DNA from: UWMA-0277 sp965183885
GTDB lineage: Bacteria > Bacteroidota > Bacteroidia > Flavobacteriales > BACL11
Direction of reading: 5' to 3'
DNA: 64,000 nucleotides
Assembly: GCA_965183885.1 (NCBI GenBank)
Contig: OZ238992.1
Location: forward strand, 1-64,000
Shown: positions 44,194 through 54,141 of the stretch, one piece after another
How positions within the stretch are numbered: position 1 is the first letter of the stretch
Layout: each line of letters opens with the position of its first letter
Notes under the pieces: model-generated
The model's input: the letters and a program-made list of their open reading frames with translations, nothing else
Database searches by the model: none
What the model was told of the DNA's origin: nothing
Position numbers and translations under genes: made by a program

Positions 44194-45189
44194 TCAGTTT
44201 ATGAAATTCCTTCCCAACTCATCAACTAGATAATCCTTAGTACCATTACTAAGAAGAATACCTTTTTCTTCATAGATATAACGTGCTGAAAACAACCCTA
44301 TACCATTAGTAATATTTGAATATTGAGGACGCTCCTGAACAATACCTGTAATTGGCTTATTTACACTAATATAGGTTTCTAAGTCTTTAGCCCCTACTGT
44401 CATAATTAAATCTACATCAATAAATTGCCTTACTAAGGCATCTTCTTCAATATTTGCTTTTAAAAAGTTAAAGAATTTTAAACCATCTAAAGTTGAAGAC
44501 ATCTCTCTCCCCTCATAACCTACAAGTGGCTGAGTCCAAATTAAACTTTTAGGCACTCCATCTTCTAAATAATTAAACCTTAACTCCATTTGATAAATTG
44601 TTCCATTTGTTGATTCCTCCCAACTAATTTTTTTCGAAACAAACTTTAAACTATCAGGAAGAGCGTCATTATAAAACCCAATCTTGTAAGAATTACTAAA
44701 GTTTGAAAAACTAAACTTATTAATAATTTCAGTGTTTGAACTTACAAAATTATCTGTTACTTTATTTTTTATTGTTAATGCATAACGAGCAGAAGCATTA
44801 AAGAAACCAGGAATTGAGCTTGTGCTAATTGTATAAATAATATTGTTCTCTGTTGAAAACAATCCATCTTCTTTCTCTATAATAGTATCATGTAAAGTAA
44901 CTGACTGTACTGTATCCCAAGAATTAAAACTTGCTTTATTTAACCTATGAAGTTTTACTTCCATATTTTCAGAAACAAAATTAACTGAATCAGAAATAGA
45001 AGCCATAGCTAAAGCATCTCCCTCCCCTAAATATGCTTTATTAATTTTAATATACTGCTGAGGCTGATCTTGATCCAATAAACCATAAACTACAGCAACC
45101 TCCTCCCAAGGAGCATTAATAGGAAAATCTGTTTCACAAGCTGTAAAGACAATTGCAAAAACGGACAGGATTAAATATATTTTTTTCAT
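44194..45189 (-). CDS. Lipoprotein, DUF4249-like
   Basis: 331 residues. Signal peptide with lipobox VFTAC (Cys18), then a beta-rich domain: PWEEVAVVYGLLDQDQPQQY and INKAYLGEGDALAMASISDS. This resembles the DUF4249-type lipoproteins of Bacteroidota that often accompany TonB-dependent receptors, but none is next to it here, so the family call is tentative. Divergent from panB. Its -7 box TAACTTTG (45202-45195) is 5 bp from the ATG. An ACTGAC/GTCAGT hairpin overlaps the stop codon without a T-run. Confidence 0.7.
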   Translation of the reverse strand: MKKIYLILSVFAIVFTACETDFPINAPWEEVAVVYGLLDQDQPQQYIKINKAYLGEGDALAMASISDSVNFVSENMEVKLHRLNKASFNSWDTVQSVTLHDTIIEKEDGLFSTENNIIYTISTSSIPGFFNASARYALTIKNKVTDNFVSSNTEIINKFSFSNFSNSYKIGFYNDALPDSLKFVSKKISWEESTNGTIYQMELRFNYLEDGVPKSLIWTQPLVGYEGREMSSTLDGLKFFNFLKANIEEDALVRQFIDVDLIMTVGAKDLETYISVNKPITGIVQERPQYSNITNGIGLFSARYIYEEKGILLSNGTKDYLVDELGRNFIN

Positions 45190-45194
45190 GTTTG

Positions 45195-45244
45195 CAAAGT
45201 TATATTTTTATAATGAAATGTTAAAAACATTATTTATAAATTTG
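45195..45244. promoter_or_regulatory. Divergent promoters of the lipoprotein gene and panB
   Basis: Minus-strand TAACTTTG box (45202-45195) 5 bp from the lipoprotein ATG, predicted leaderless, and plus-strand TAAATTTG box (45237-45244) about 31 bp before the panB ATG. Only 34 bp separates the boxes. Confidence 0.6.
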
Positions 45245-45275
45245 CACAAGATAAAAACTTACTAAACACTAACAT

Positions 45276-46094
45276 ATGTCAGTAGCTAAAAAAGACTATA
45301 AAAAAGTAACCACCAACAGCCTTGGTGAGATGAAACAGAATGGAGAAAAAATCTCTATGCTTACTGCTTACGACTATACTCTTGCAAAAATCATTGATAG
45401 TGCAGGTATTGATGTAATCCTAGTAGGAGACTCTGCATCTAATGTAATGGCAGGGCACGAAACTACCCTACCTATTACCCTTAATGAAATGATTTATCAT
45501 GCAGCATCAGTTGTACGTGCTGTAGATAGAGCTTTAGTTGTAGTGGATATGCCTTTCGGGTCCTATCAAGGAAACTCTAAAGAAGCCTTATCTTCTGCTA
45601 TTAGAATAATGAAAGAAAGTGGTGGACACTCTGTAAAACTAGAAGGAGGAAGTGAAATTATTGAATCTATTCAAAGAATACTTACAGCAGGAATCCCTGT
45701 AATGGGACATCTAGGATTAACTCCTCAATCAATTTACAAGTTTGGAACTTATACCGTAAGAGCTAAAGAAGAAGAGGAAGCTTCAAAATTATTAGCTGAT
45801 GCAAAACTACTAGAAGAATCAGGGTGTTTTGCATTAGTACTAGAAAAAGTACCTGCAAAACTGGCACAGAAAGTAGCCGAGAGCATTTCTATACCTGTAA
45901 TTGGAATTGGTGCTGGTGCTGGTGTTGATGGCCAAGTATTAGTATTGCATGATATGATTGGAATGACACATGAATTTAACCCAAGATTTTTAAGAAGATA
46001 CTTAAACCTATTTGATGATATAACAGGAGCTGTACAAAGCTATGTTAAGGATGTAAAATCAGTAGATTTCCCTAACGAAAAAGAGCAGTACTAA
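45276..46094 (+). CDS. panB: 3-methyl-2-oxobutanoate hydroxymethyltransferase
   Basis: First committed step of pantothenate synthesis, adding a hydroxymethyl group from methylene-THF to ketoisovalerate. 272 residues, full length: MLTAYDYTLAKIIDSAGID, ILVGDSASNVMAGHETT (metal-binding Asp), VDMPFGSYQ, VMGHLGLTPQS and GIGAGAGVDGQVLVLHDM (catalytic Glu lies before it). Normal leader after a TAAATTTG box. Its stop overlaps the next start (TAATG), so translation is coupled. Confidence 0.97.
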   Translation: MSVAKKDYKKVTTNSLGEMKQNGEKISMLTAYDYTLAKIIDSAGIDVILVGDSASNVMAGHETTLPITLNEMIYHAASVVRAVDRALVVVDMPFGSYQGNSKEALSSAIRIMKESGGHSVKLEGGSEIIESIQRILTAGIPVMGHLGLTPQSIYKFGTYTVRAKEEEEASKLLADAKLLEESGCFALVLEKVPAKLAQKVAESISIPVIGIGAGAGVDGQVLVLHDMIGMTHEFNPRFLRRYLNLFDDITGAVQSYVKDVKSVDFPNEKEQY

Positions 46095-46756
46095 TGTTAG
46101 AAGTACTATATGAGGACAATCACCTCATAGCTGTAAATAAAAAATCGGGAGATATTGTACAAGGAGATAAAACGGGTGATAAACCCCTATCTGATTTTGT
46201 AAAAGCATATATCAAAAAGAAATACAACAAGCCTGGAGAGGTTTTTTTAGGAACTATTCATAGGTTAGACCGCCCTACCTCTGGCATTGTACTTTATGCC
46301 AGAACAAGTAAGGCACTTAGCCGAATGAATGAGCAATTCAGAAATAAAGAAGTACAAAAAACCTATTGGGCTGTAGTAGAAAAAGCCCCAACTAATAGCT
46401 CTGGAACCTTAGAGAATTATTTACAGAAAAACCAGCAGAAAAATAAATCCTTCGTTACCAAAAACAAAACAGGGAAACATGCTTTACTCGATTATAAATT
46501 ACTTAAAAAGTTAGATAATTTCTTCCATCTTGAAATAAAACCTAAAACAGGGAGACACCACCAAATTAGAGTACAGCTTTCCCATATTGGATGTATTATA
46601 AAAGGAGATCTAAAGTACGGGGCAAAAAGAAATAATAAAGACGCAAGTATTCATTTATTAGCTCAAAAATTAGAATTTATCCATCCTGTAAAAAAAGAAG
46701 CTATTACAATTACAGCTCCTGCCCCAAAAGATAGTGTTTGGGAGGCTTGTAAATAA
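46094..46756 (+). CDS. RluA-family pseudouridine synthase
   Basis: 220 residues; converts uridine to pseudouridine in rRNA or tRNA. Catalytic motif HRLDRPTSGIVLYA near residues 54-67 (Asp57), then KTYWAVV, KTGRHHQIRVQLSHIG and a C-terminal FIHPV segment. No S4 domain, so it is closer to short TruC/RluA-type enzymes; the target base is not determined. It overlaps the panB stop by 1 bp (TAATG) and forms a two-gene operon with it. Confidence 0.93.
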   Translation: MLEVLYEDNHLIAVNKKSGDIVQGDKTGDKPLSDFVKAYIKKKYNKPGEVFLGTIHRLDRPTSGIVLYARTSKALSRMNEQFRNKEVQKTYWAVVEKAPTNSSGTLENYLQKNQQKNKSFVTKNKTGKHALLDYKLLKKLDNFFHLEIKPKTGRHHQIRVQLSHIGCIIKGDLKYGAKRNNKDASIHLLAQKLEFIHPVKKEAITITAPAPKDSVWEACK

Positions 46757-46771
46757 AACTTTACAATAACA

Positions 46772-47635
46772 CTACCTTTTTATAAATTGAGTAGTATTTA
46801 ACTTTTGATTACTTAAGCCAATATGTAGCATATAAGTTCCTTTGCTAATATTATTCAAGTCCAATTCATTAAACTGCTCATTTAATACCCCTGTAATTAT
46901 TTGTTTTCCATTTATGGCAGTTATAGTATAATCAACATCTTTAGTTTCTGTTAAGAAATCAATATGTATAGTACTGTTAATAATAGTAGGATAAACAGTA
47001 TACATTTTTTCAGTATCAGCACTATATACTTTTTGAGTGTATCTCTCTTTATCACCACTAAATACTTTTAAAATATAATTAGTTTTACTAGCAATAGAAG
47101 CCTCAAAAACTACATACTCCCATTGTTCAATTGTATTAGCAGCATACTCTTTTAAAAGGCTAATACCTTCACTATTTACTGCGTACAACTTATAACTAAC
47201 TTTTTGCTCATTATCTGCCAAAGCCTCAAAAGAGATATTAAGGTAAGCATCTGACTTATCTACACGGATATGCGCTAATTTAAATTCATGTTTATCAAAA
47301 AACTGAACATTTCCTCTTGCTCTTTTAGCTGTATTTTTATTATTAAGCACAAGTGCAGGCATATTATCAGCTTTAAATGTAGTGTAAAAAGCACCACTTT
47401 TGGTAGTAATAGCTTGTTTTAGCATTTTACCTCCACTTACCTCAGTGTAAAACTGCAAAGGAGTTGCTGCAATTGCATTTTGTACTCCTACATAGCACTT
47501 ATCCGCTACCTGAAAGGAATAAATATTAAAATGCTCCTGTTTAGGAATATATTCATTAGGACTTACTTTTAAAAGACTTTGTGCTTGTGTACTTATAGAC
47601 AGAAGCAATGCTGAGATTAAAATAATTTTTTTCAT
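46772..47635 (-). CDS. T9SS type A secreted protein
   Basis: 287 residues. Signal peptide about 1-18 (ISTQAQS). The middle region of about 190 residues is beta-rich and not recognised. The C-terminus (about 215-287: TVYPTIINSTIHIDFLTE, YTITAINGKQIITG, GTYMLHIG, ending FIKR) is a type A T9SS sorting domain. It is 70 bp downstream of four tandem SBBP-type genes and may be the last gene of that operon. Function unknown. Confidence 0.82.
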   Translation of the reverse strand: MKKIILISALLLSISTQAQSLLKVSPNEYIPKQEHFNIYSFQVADKCYVGVQNAIAATPLQFYTEVSGGKMLKQAITTKSGAFYTTFKADNMPALVLNNKNTAKRARGNVQFFDKHEFKLAHIRVDKSDAYLNISFEALADNEQKVSYKLYAVNSEGISLLKEYAANTIEQWEYVVFEASIASKTNYILKVFSGDKERYTQKVYSADTEKMYTVYPTIINSTIHIDFLTETKDVDYTITAINGKQIITGVLNEQFNELDLNNISKGTYMLHIGLSNQKLNTTQFIKR

Positions 47636-47705
47636 AATATTTAGTTTTAAGTTTATTTAAAAAATGTTGTTAGTTACTTATTTTTAGTTGTTCATATTTT
47701 CTTCA

Positions 47706-49298
47706 TTAGTTCAAAAAGATTTGTTTTTCTACTGTTCCATCACTATAAATATAGAATAAAAGCCTACCCTTAACTGCTTTAGTTTCCCTACCCAATACAT
47801 CTACTATTTTTATAAGCTGCTTATTAGCATTTGCTAAAGGTATAGCTGTTGTATTACTTATTAAACTAGGAACCATTTTAGCTAAGAAAATACTAGGTTC
47901 ACTAATAATATAGCTACTATTACCAATTATTGTTGGGTTACTTGTAGTATTACCATTTATATAAATATTATCATCACTATCAACTTCTATATCTATACCA
48001 GAAGAAAAACCAGGGCCTCCAGCTCGCTTTGCCCAAAGTTTAGTACCCACACTATCATAAGCACCTACCCATAGGTCCTCAAAAGCATTAGGTAAAGTAT
48101 CATTACCAAAATAAAGCTCATGACTATAACTTCCTGTTACTAAAAGGTTCCCTTTACTATCCTTTGACATAGCACTTAAATAGTCCCTTTCTCTACATTC
48201 GGCAAAATCCTTCCATTTTATATTCCCTAAACTATCATAAGTAAGAACAAAATAATTAGTTTGAGATGCTGAAGCTTGCAAACCATATAAAGAGCTGGAA
48301 TTTTGAATGTATAAATGAGCTGCTTCGCTCTGAGTTTGTACCTGACCTCCCACTACAATTGTATTACTATTGAGCACTTCCATATCAGAAGGAACTACAT
48401 GAGAATCCCAACCTGTTACCCCATAATACCTTGCCCACTTAAAAACTCCTGACGTATCGTATTTTGCCATAAAGGCACCATTATCATAATTATTAGGATA
48501 ACTTAAAGTAAAAGGTCCAAAATCTACATCAGATGCATAAAAAGAACCCCCACTAATATAAATTGCATCATCAATTATTCTAAAACCACTCACTGAAATA
48601 TATTTATTATTTCCAAAAGTATTTACCCATAATAAATTACCTGATGCATCATATTTAGCTAGAAAAACCTCTGCTTCTTCTGTAGTATAAATAGTTGTAC
48701 TATCAAAACTACACGTACAGCTATCTGTTGTCCCCCAAGTATCATTACCATAACCTCCAAAAAGATATCTATTTTGATTATTATCTATATGTATACTAGC
48801 CCCACTATAACAGCTTCCTTCTAAAGAAAAAATCTCTAATAAATTCCCATTAGAATCAAACTTTAAAGTAGGAGTATTAGAGTAACTAGGGTTTATATTA
48901 TTATTTATATAAGGAATATTATCTACATATACAGTATCTTTAAATGCAAAAGATATGTATATATTATCTAAGTTATCTAATGTAAGAGATGTGCCATTAT
49001 ATAGTGATGTACCTTCAATAATTTTTTTCATCCAAATAAGGGAATCGTTTACATCTTGCTTTGCTAAAAATACACCAATAAGCTCTGTACTACTTACTGT
49101 ACTATTTTTATAGCTTGTTGTACCCTCAAAATTTCCTAAAAGTATTTTATCATCATTAGAGGTTATAACAACCTGGCTATATGCATTTCCTGAAATAAGA
49201 GCAGCTTGAGCAAAGGAAGCTCCCTCCCATTCATAAGTTTGTTGTGCTCTATTTACAAAAGGGCTAAGAAAAAGTAAGATGGTAATTATTTTTTTCAT
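47706..49298 (-). CDS. SBBP-repeat T9SS protein, tandem paralog 4
   Basis: 530 residues. Signal peptide FLSPFVNRAQQ, then SBBP-type propeller repeats, e.g. GNLLWVNTFGNN, GVFKWARYYGVTGWDS and GTKLWAKRAGGPGFSS followed by DSDDNIYINGNTT. A conserved Cys cluster (GSCYS near 160, CTCSFDS near 200) is shared with its paralogs. The C-terminal T9SS tail (VDVLGRETKAVKGRLLFYIY, ending KQIFLN) should send it to the surface. Its ATG overlaps the stop of paralog 3 by 1 bp. Its 3' 195 bp are almost identical to those of paralogs 2 and 3. Function unknown; extracellular. Confidence 0.88.
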   Translation of the reverse strand: MKKIITILLFLSPFVNRAQQTYEWEGASFAQAALISGNAYSQVVITSNDDKILLGNFEGTTSYKNSTVSSTELIGVFLAKQDVNDSLIWMKKIIEGTSLYNGTSLTLDNLDNIYISFAFKDTVYVDNIPYINNNINPSYSNTPTLKFDSNGNLLEIFSLEGSCYSGASIHIDNNQNRYLFGGYGNDTWGTTDSCTCSFDSTTIYTTEEAEVFLAKYDASGNLLWVNTFGNNKYISVSGFRIIDDAIYISGGSFYASDVDFGPFTLSYPNNYDNGAFMAKYDTSGVFKWARYYGVTGWDSHVVPSDMEVLNSNTIVVGGQVQTQSEAAHLYIQNSSSLYGLQASASQTNYFVLTYDSLGNIKWKDFAECRERDYLSAMSKDSKGNLLVTGSYSHELYFGNDTLPNAFEDLWVGAYDSVGTKLWAKRAGGPGFSSGIDIEVDSDDNIYINGNTTSNPTIIGNSSYIISEPSIFLAKMVPSLISNTTAIPLANANKQLIKIVDVLGRETKAVKGRLLFYIYSDGTVEKQIFLN

Positions 49299-50905
49299 CA
49301 GTTCAAAAAGATTTGTTTTTCTACTGTTCCATCACTATAAATATAGAATAAAAGCCTGCCCTTAACTGCTTTAGTTTCCCTACCCAATACATCTACTATT
49401 TTTATAAGCTGCTTATTGGTATTTGCTAAAGGTATAGCTGTTGTATTACTTATTAAACTAGGAACCATTTTAGCTAAGAAAATACTAGGACCATAAGTAG
49501 TATAAGTACTATCTCCAACTATTGTTGGGTTACTTGTAGTATTACCATTTATATAAATATTATCATCACTATCAAGTGCTATATCAATACCAGAAGCAAA
49601 ACCAGGACCTCCAGCTCGCTTAGCCCAAAGTTTAGTACCCACACTATCATAAGAACCTACCCATAAGTCCTCAAAAGCATTAGGCAAGGTATCATTACCA
49701 AAATAAAGCTCATGACTATAATTTCCTGTTACTAAAAGATTCCCTTTACTATCCTTTGACATAGCACTTAAATAATCTCTACCTCCACATTGTGCCAAAT
49801 CCTTCCAAACGATATTCCCTAAACTATCGTAAGCAATAAGAAAATAATTAATTTCAGACCCTGAAGCAGGCAAACCGTATAAAGTATTAGAATTTTGAAC
49901 GTATAAATGAGGGTCTTCACTTTGGGTATATACCTGACCTCCTACTACAATTGCATTACTATTAAGTGCTGTTATATCATAAGGAACTATATGAGAATCC
50001 CAACCTTTTACCCCATAATATCCTGCCCACTTAAAAACACCTGAAGTATCATGTTTTGCAATAAAAGATCCATAATCATAAAAAGATGGTAAGTTAAGTA
50101 CGTAACTCCCAAAGTTAATACTTGAACTCATAACCCTTCCAGTACTATAAATTATATCACCAATGATTGTAAAATTATTTACCCCAATAAAATTACTATT
50201 TCCAAAAGAATTAACCCATATTAAATCCCCTAAATCATTATACTTTACTAAGAAAACCTCTTGCTTATCTGTAGTATTAGAAATGGTGTCAAATACACAA
50301 GTACAATTTGTAGTAATTCCCAAATTATTACCATATTGTCCATATAAGTAAGTATTTTGATTTTCATCTATATATATACCCGCAATATTTTTAAAACAGC
50401 TACCCTCCAAATAGAAATCTTGTGTGATATTTCCGTTTTCATCAAACTTTAACAATAAAGCTTGCCTATATTCTGGATTAATTGCATTTGCTATATATAA
50501 TTGATTATCTACAAATATACTATCTGCAAAATTTAATATTAAATAAAAGTTATGCGTATTATCTACCTCTAATAAATTTATTGGAGCAAGTTTAGGAGTA
50601 ATTAGTGCTGTTGAAAATCCACTCTCAGCAAATTTTCTTATCCACAATAAAGAATCATTTTCATCCAACTTTGCTATAAAGGCTCCATAATATAAAGATG
50701 AAGTTAAGGTTATCCCCTTATATTCCATAGACTGCTCAAACCTACCCGCAATAATCTTATGATTATTAGCAGTAATTGCAACCTTACTTAATGGAATATA
50801 AGTGTTTGCTGTTTTAGCAAAACTAGCTTCCTCCCATTCATAAGTTTGTTGTGCTCTATTTACAAAAGGGCTAAGAAAAAGTAAGATGGTAATTATTTTT
50901 TTCAT
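49298..50905 (-). CDS. SBBP-repeat T9SS protein, tandem paralog 3
   Basis: 535 residues with a signal peptide identical to paralog 4 and a 5' half close to paralog 2 (NHKIIAGRFEQSMEYKG). It has the same propeller layout, Cys cluster (GSCFK, CTCVFDT) and T9SS tail. The central part diverges more than either end, which indicates recombination among copies. The start overlaps the paralog 2 stop (TGATG), so translation is coupled. Probable surface-exposed propeller of unknown ligand. Confidence 0.88.
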   Translation of the reverse strand: MKKIITILLFLSPFVNRAQQTYEWEEASFAKTANTYIPLSKVAITANNHKIIAGRFEQSMEYKGITLTSSLYYGAFIAKLDENDSLLWIRKFAESGFSTALITPKLAPINLLEVDNTHNFYLILNFADSIFVDNQLYIANAINPEYRQALLLKFDENGNITQDFYLEGSCFKNIAGIYIDENQNTYLYGQYGNNLGITTNCTCVFDTISNTTDKQEVFLVKYNDLGDLIWVNSFGNSNFIGVNNFTIIGDIIYSTGRVMSSSINFGSYVLNLPSFYDYGSFIAKHDTSGVFKWAGYYGVKGWDSHIVPYDITALNSNAIVVGGQVYTQSEDPHLYVQNSNTLYGLPASGSEINYFLIAYDSLGNIVWKDLAQCGGRDYLSAMSKDSKGNLLVTGNYSHELYFGNDTLPNAFEDLWVGSYDSVGTKLWAKRAGGPGFASGIDIALDSDDNIYINGNTTSNPTIVGDSTYTTYGPSIFLAKMVPSLISNTTAIPLANTNKQLIKIVDVLGRETKAVKGRLLFYIYSDGTVEKQIFLN

Positions 50906-52515
50906 CAGTTCAAAAAGATTTGTTTTTCTACTGTACCATCACTATAAATATAAAATAAGAGCCTGCCCTTAACTGCTTTAGTTTCCCTACCCAATACATC
51001 TACTATTTTTATAAGCTGCTTATTGGTATTTGCTAAAGGTATAACTGTTGTATTACTTATTAAACTAGGAACCATTTTAGCTAAGAAAATACTAGGACCA
51101 TAAGTAGTATAAGTACTATCTCCAACTATTGTAGGATTAGCAGTCGTCCAACCATTTACATAAATATTATCATCACTATCAAGTGCTATATCTATACCAG
51201 AATTACCACCTCCACCTCCTATATCTTTTGCCCATAGCTTAGTACCTATACTATCAAAGGCAGCTACAAATAACCTATCATAAGCAAAAGGTAAAGTATC
51301 ATTACCAAAATACATTTCCTGATTATACTGACCTGTTGCATATAAATTCTTATCTTTGTCAATAGCTATACTAGCTATATAATCCTGTCCACCACATAAG
51401 GCAAGATCCTTCCAAACGATATTCCCTAAACTATCATAACAAATTATATAATAATTTAATTCAAGACCTGCACTATACCTTGTTAATGGACTAGAATTTT
51501 GAAAATACAAATGAGCTGATTCACTTTGTGTTCGTACTGAACCAGTTACTATTATTTTATTATCACTTAAAGCAAGTAAATCATTAGGGCTTACATGAGA
51601 ATCCCAACCTTTTACCCCATAATACTTTGCCCACTTAAAAACTCCTGATGTATCATATTTTGCCATAAAAGCAGCATTGCTATAATTAGAAGGAAAAGAT
51701 AAGGTATAAGGACCAAAATCTACATCGGATGCATAAAAAGAACCCCCACTTATATAAATTGCATCATCAATAACTGAAAAACCTGTAGGACCAATATTTT
51801 TACTGTTTCCAAAAGTATTTACCCATAATAAATTTCCTAAGGAATCATATTTGACTAAAAAGACTTCTGCTTCTTCTGTGGTATAAGTAGTTATACTGTC
51901 AAAACTACACGTACAACTATCTGTTGAACTAAATTGATCATTATAGTAACTTCCAAAAAAATACTTGTTTTTATTTTCATCAATATACATATTAGTTAAC
52001 TCTTTACCACAACTTCCATTCAAATAAAAATCCTGTAATATATTTCCATTAAGATCAAACTTTAATAATAAATCTTGACCATATATTGAAATACTATCAT
52101 TTCCTATATACAATTGATTATCTACGAATATACTATCTGTAAAGTTTATAATTAAATAAAAATAATCACTACCCTTAATATCTAAAGAACGTACTCTACC
52201 TAATCCTGAATATAGTGCTGTTGTTGATTGATTACTTTCTACAAATTTTCTTATCCATAATAAAGAATCATTTTCATCCAACTTTGCTATAAAGGCTCCA
52301 TAATATAAAGATGAAGTTAAGGTTACCCCCTTATATTCCATAGACTGCTCAAATCTACCCGCAATAATCTTATGATTATCAGCAGTAATTGCAATTTTAC
52401 TTAATGGAATATAAGTGTTTGCTGTTTTAGCAAAACTAGCTTCCTCCCATTCATAAGTTTGTTGCCCTATAAGTAAAAAGGGAATAAGGGTAAATATGGT
52501 AATTAATTTTTTCAT
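50905..52515 (-). CDS. SBBP-repeat T9SS protein, tandem paralog 2
   Basis: 536 residues. Its signal peptide differs (LIPFLLIGQQ), but residues 20-90 match paralog 3 almost exactly. Propeller repeats, GSCGK and CTCSFDS Cys cluster, and the common T9SS tail are present. It shares a SSPLTRYSAG-type segment with paralog 1, so its middle resembles a different sibling from its ends. It starts 6 bp after paralog 1. Same inferred role as the other copies. Confidence 0.88.
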   Translation of the reverse strand: MKKLITIFTLIPFLLIGQQTYEWEEASFAKTANTYIPLSKIAITADNHKIIAGRFEQSMEYKGVTLTSSLYYGAFIAKLDENDSLLWIRKFVESNQSTTALYSGLGRVRSLDIKGSDYFYLIINFTDSIFVDNQLYIGNDSISIYGQDLLLKFDLNGNILQDFYLNGSCGKELTNMYIDENKNKYFFGSYYNDQFSSTDSCTCSFDSITTYTTEEAEVFLVKYDSLGNLLWVNTFGNSKNIGPTGFSVIDDAIYISGGSFYASDVDFGPYTLSFPSNYSNAAFMAKYDTSGVFKWAKYYGVKGWDSHVSPNDLLALSDNKIIVTGSVRTQSESAHLYFQNSSPLTRYSAGLELNYYIICYDSLGNIVWKDLALCGGQDYIASIAIDKDKNLYATGQYNQEMYFGNDTLPFAYDRLFVAAFDSIGTKLWAKDIGGGGGNSGIDIALDSDDNIYVNGWTTANPTIVGDSTYTTYGPSIFLAKMVPSLISNTTVIPLANTNKQLIKIVDVLGRETKAVKGRLLFYIYSDGTVEKQIFLN

Positions 52516-52521
52516 TTTAAA

Positions 52522-54141
52522 TTAATTAAGGAGTATTCGTTTGTCTACACTACCATCACTATAAATATAAAATAAGAGCCTGCCCTTAACTGCTTTAGTT
52601 TCCCTACCCAATACATCTACTATTTTTATAAGCTGCTTATTGGTATTTGCTAAAGGTATAGCTGTAGTACTACTTATTGTGCTAGGAGTTAGCTTTGCTA
52701 AAAACATTTTTGCAGAATTTTGAGGTGCTATACTGTATGCAGTATCAAAATGTACAGGGTAGCTAGTAGTACTTCCTGTAACATAAATATCATTAGTAGT
52801 TGTTGCAATATCTATTCCATAATCACCTCCTGTACCTCCAGCTCTTTTTATCCATTGCTGATTTCCTATACTATCATAAGCTGCAACAAAAACATCAGCA
52901 TTCCAAGCATAATGCTCTATAGAATCATTTGCAAAATAGAGTTTATCACTAAAATTACCTGTTATATATAAGTTTTTATTCTTATCACTAGCAAAACCTG
53001 ATAACTTATCATAACTACCTCCATAAGCCATATCTTTCCATTTTATATTTCCTAAACTATCATAACAAATAACAAAATAATTTTCCTCAGAACCTGCACT
53101 ATATCTTGTTAATGCACTTGAATTCTGAAAATACAAATGAGATGATTCACTTTGAGTTTGAACTACACCCCCAACAACAATAGTATTATTTGATACAATA
53201 TCCATGTCATTATTAATAACATAAGAATCCCAACCTTTTACTCCATAATATTTTGCCCATTGAAAAACTCCAGAGGTATCATATTTTGCTATAAAAGCCC
53301 CGTTATCATAATTTGATGGAAAAGATAAGGTATAAGGTCCGAAATTAATTGTAATACTTGTATAAAGGGCGCCTCCAGAAATATAAATTGCATCATCAAT
53401 TATCTTAAAGTTATTGGAATGAAGATAAGTATTATCCCCAAAAGTATTTATCCAAATCAAATTTCCATTAGTATTGTATTTCGCTAAAAATAATTCTGCT
53501 TCATTAGTAGTATAAATGATACTGTCAAAAATACAGGTGCAATTATTTGTTGTTCCCCAGTTGTCATTTCCAAATTCCCCATATACATACATATTTTGAT
53601 ATTCATCTATATGTATATTTCTAATTACTTTAAAACAACTTCCTTCTAAAGAAAAAGTTTCTAGTAAGTTCCCACTAGAATCTAGTTTCAAAACAAAACT
53701 ATTACCATAAGTAGGATTTATAAAATTTGTAGGGTAAGTAATATTATTTATATATACAGTGTCATTAGAGCCAATTATTAAATAGATATTTCCAAGATTA
53801 TCAAATATAGGAGTCAAGGCTGATGCATATACATTAGCACCTCCTATAGTAGTTTTTCCTTCAATAATCTTTTTTGCCCAAACTAAAGAATCCAAAGCAT
53901 TATATTTTGCTAAATAAATAGCCATATCTCTGTTAGTAGTAAGAGTTTGAAATCCAATTTCCATAAAAGATGAAAAATCTCCAACTAAGAACTTATCATT
54001 TCCATTAGTTGCTAATTTACTTCTAGAGAAATTTCTATTATTTGGTTCAAGAATAGTTTTCGCCCACTCATAATCTTGAGCAAAACAAGATACTGCTGAA
54101 AAAAGAACAACTAATATGGTGGAGTATATTTTAATGCCCAT
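52522..54141 (-). CDS. SBBP-repeat T9SS protein, tandem paralog 1
   Basis: 539 residues, the most divergent of the four. Signal peptide MGIKIYSTILVVLFSAVSCF; propeller repeats such as GNLIWINTFGDN and GNQQWIKRAGGTGGDYG; Cys cluster GSCFK and CTCIFDS. The C-terminal tail reads SDGSVDKRILLN but otherwise matches the siblings. Its start overlaps the 3' end of the 842-residue CxxCH protein gene by 11 bp, so the four paralogs are probably translated from the same mRNA as that gene. Confidence 0.88.
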   Translation of the reverse strand: MGIKIYSTILVVLFSAVSCFAQDYEWAKTILEPNNRNFSRSKLATNGNDKFLVGDFSSFMEIGFQTLTTNRDMAIYLAKYNALDSLVWAKKIIEGKTTIGGANVYASALTPIFDNLGNIYLIIGSNDTVYINNITYPTNFINPTYGNSFVLKLDSSGNLLETFSLEGSCFKVIRNIHIDEYQNMYVYGEFGNDNWGTTNNCTCIFDSIIYTTNEAELFLAKYNTNGNLIWINTFGDNTYLHSNNFKIIDDAIYISGGALYTSITINFGPYTLSFPSNYDNGAFIAKYDTSGVFQWAKYYGVKGWDSYVINNDMDIVSNNTIVVGGVVQTQSESSHLYFQNSSALTRYSAGSEENYFVICYDSLGNIKWKDMAYGGSYDKLSGFASDKNKNLYITGNFSDKLYFANDSIEHYAWNADVFVAAYDSIGNQQWIKRAGGTGGDYGIDIATTTNDIYVTGSTTSYPVHFDTAYSIAPQNSAKMFLAKLTPSTISSTTAIPLANTNKQLIKIVDVLGRETKAVKGRLLFYIYSDGSVDKRILLN

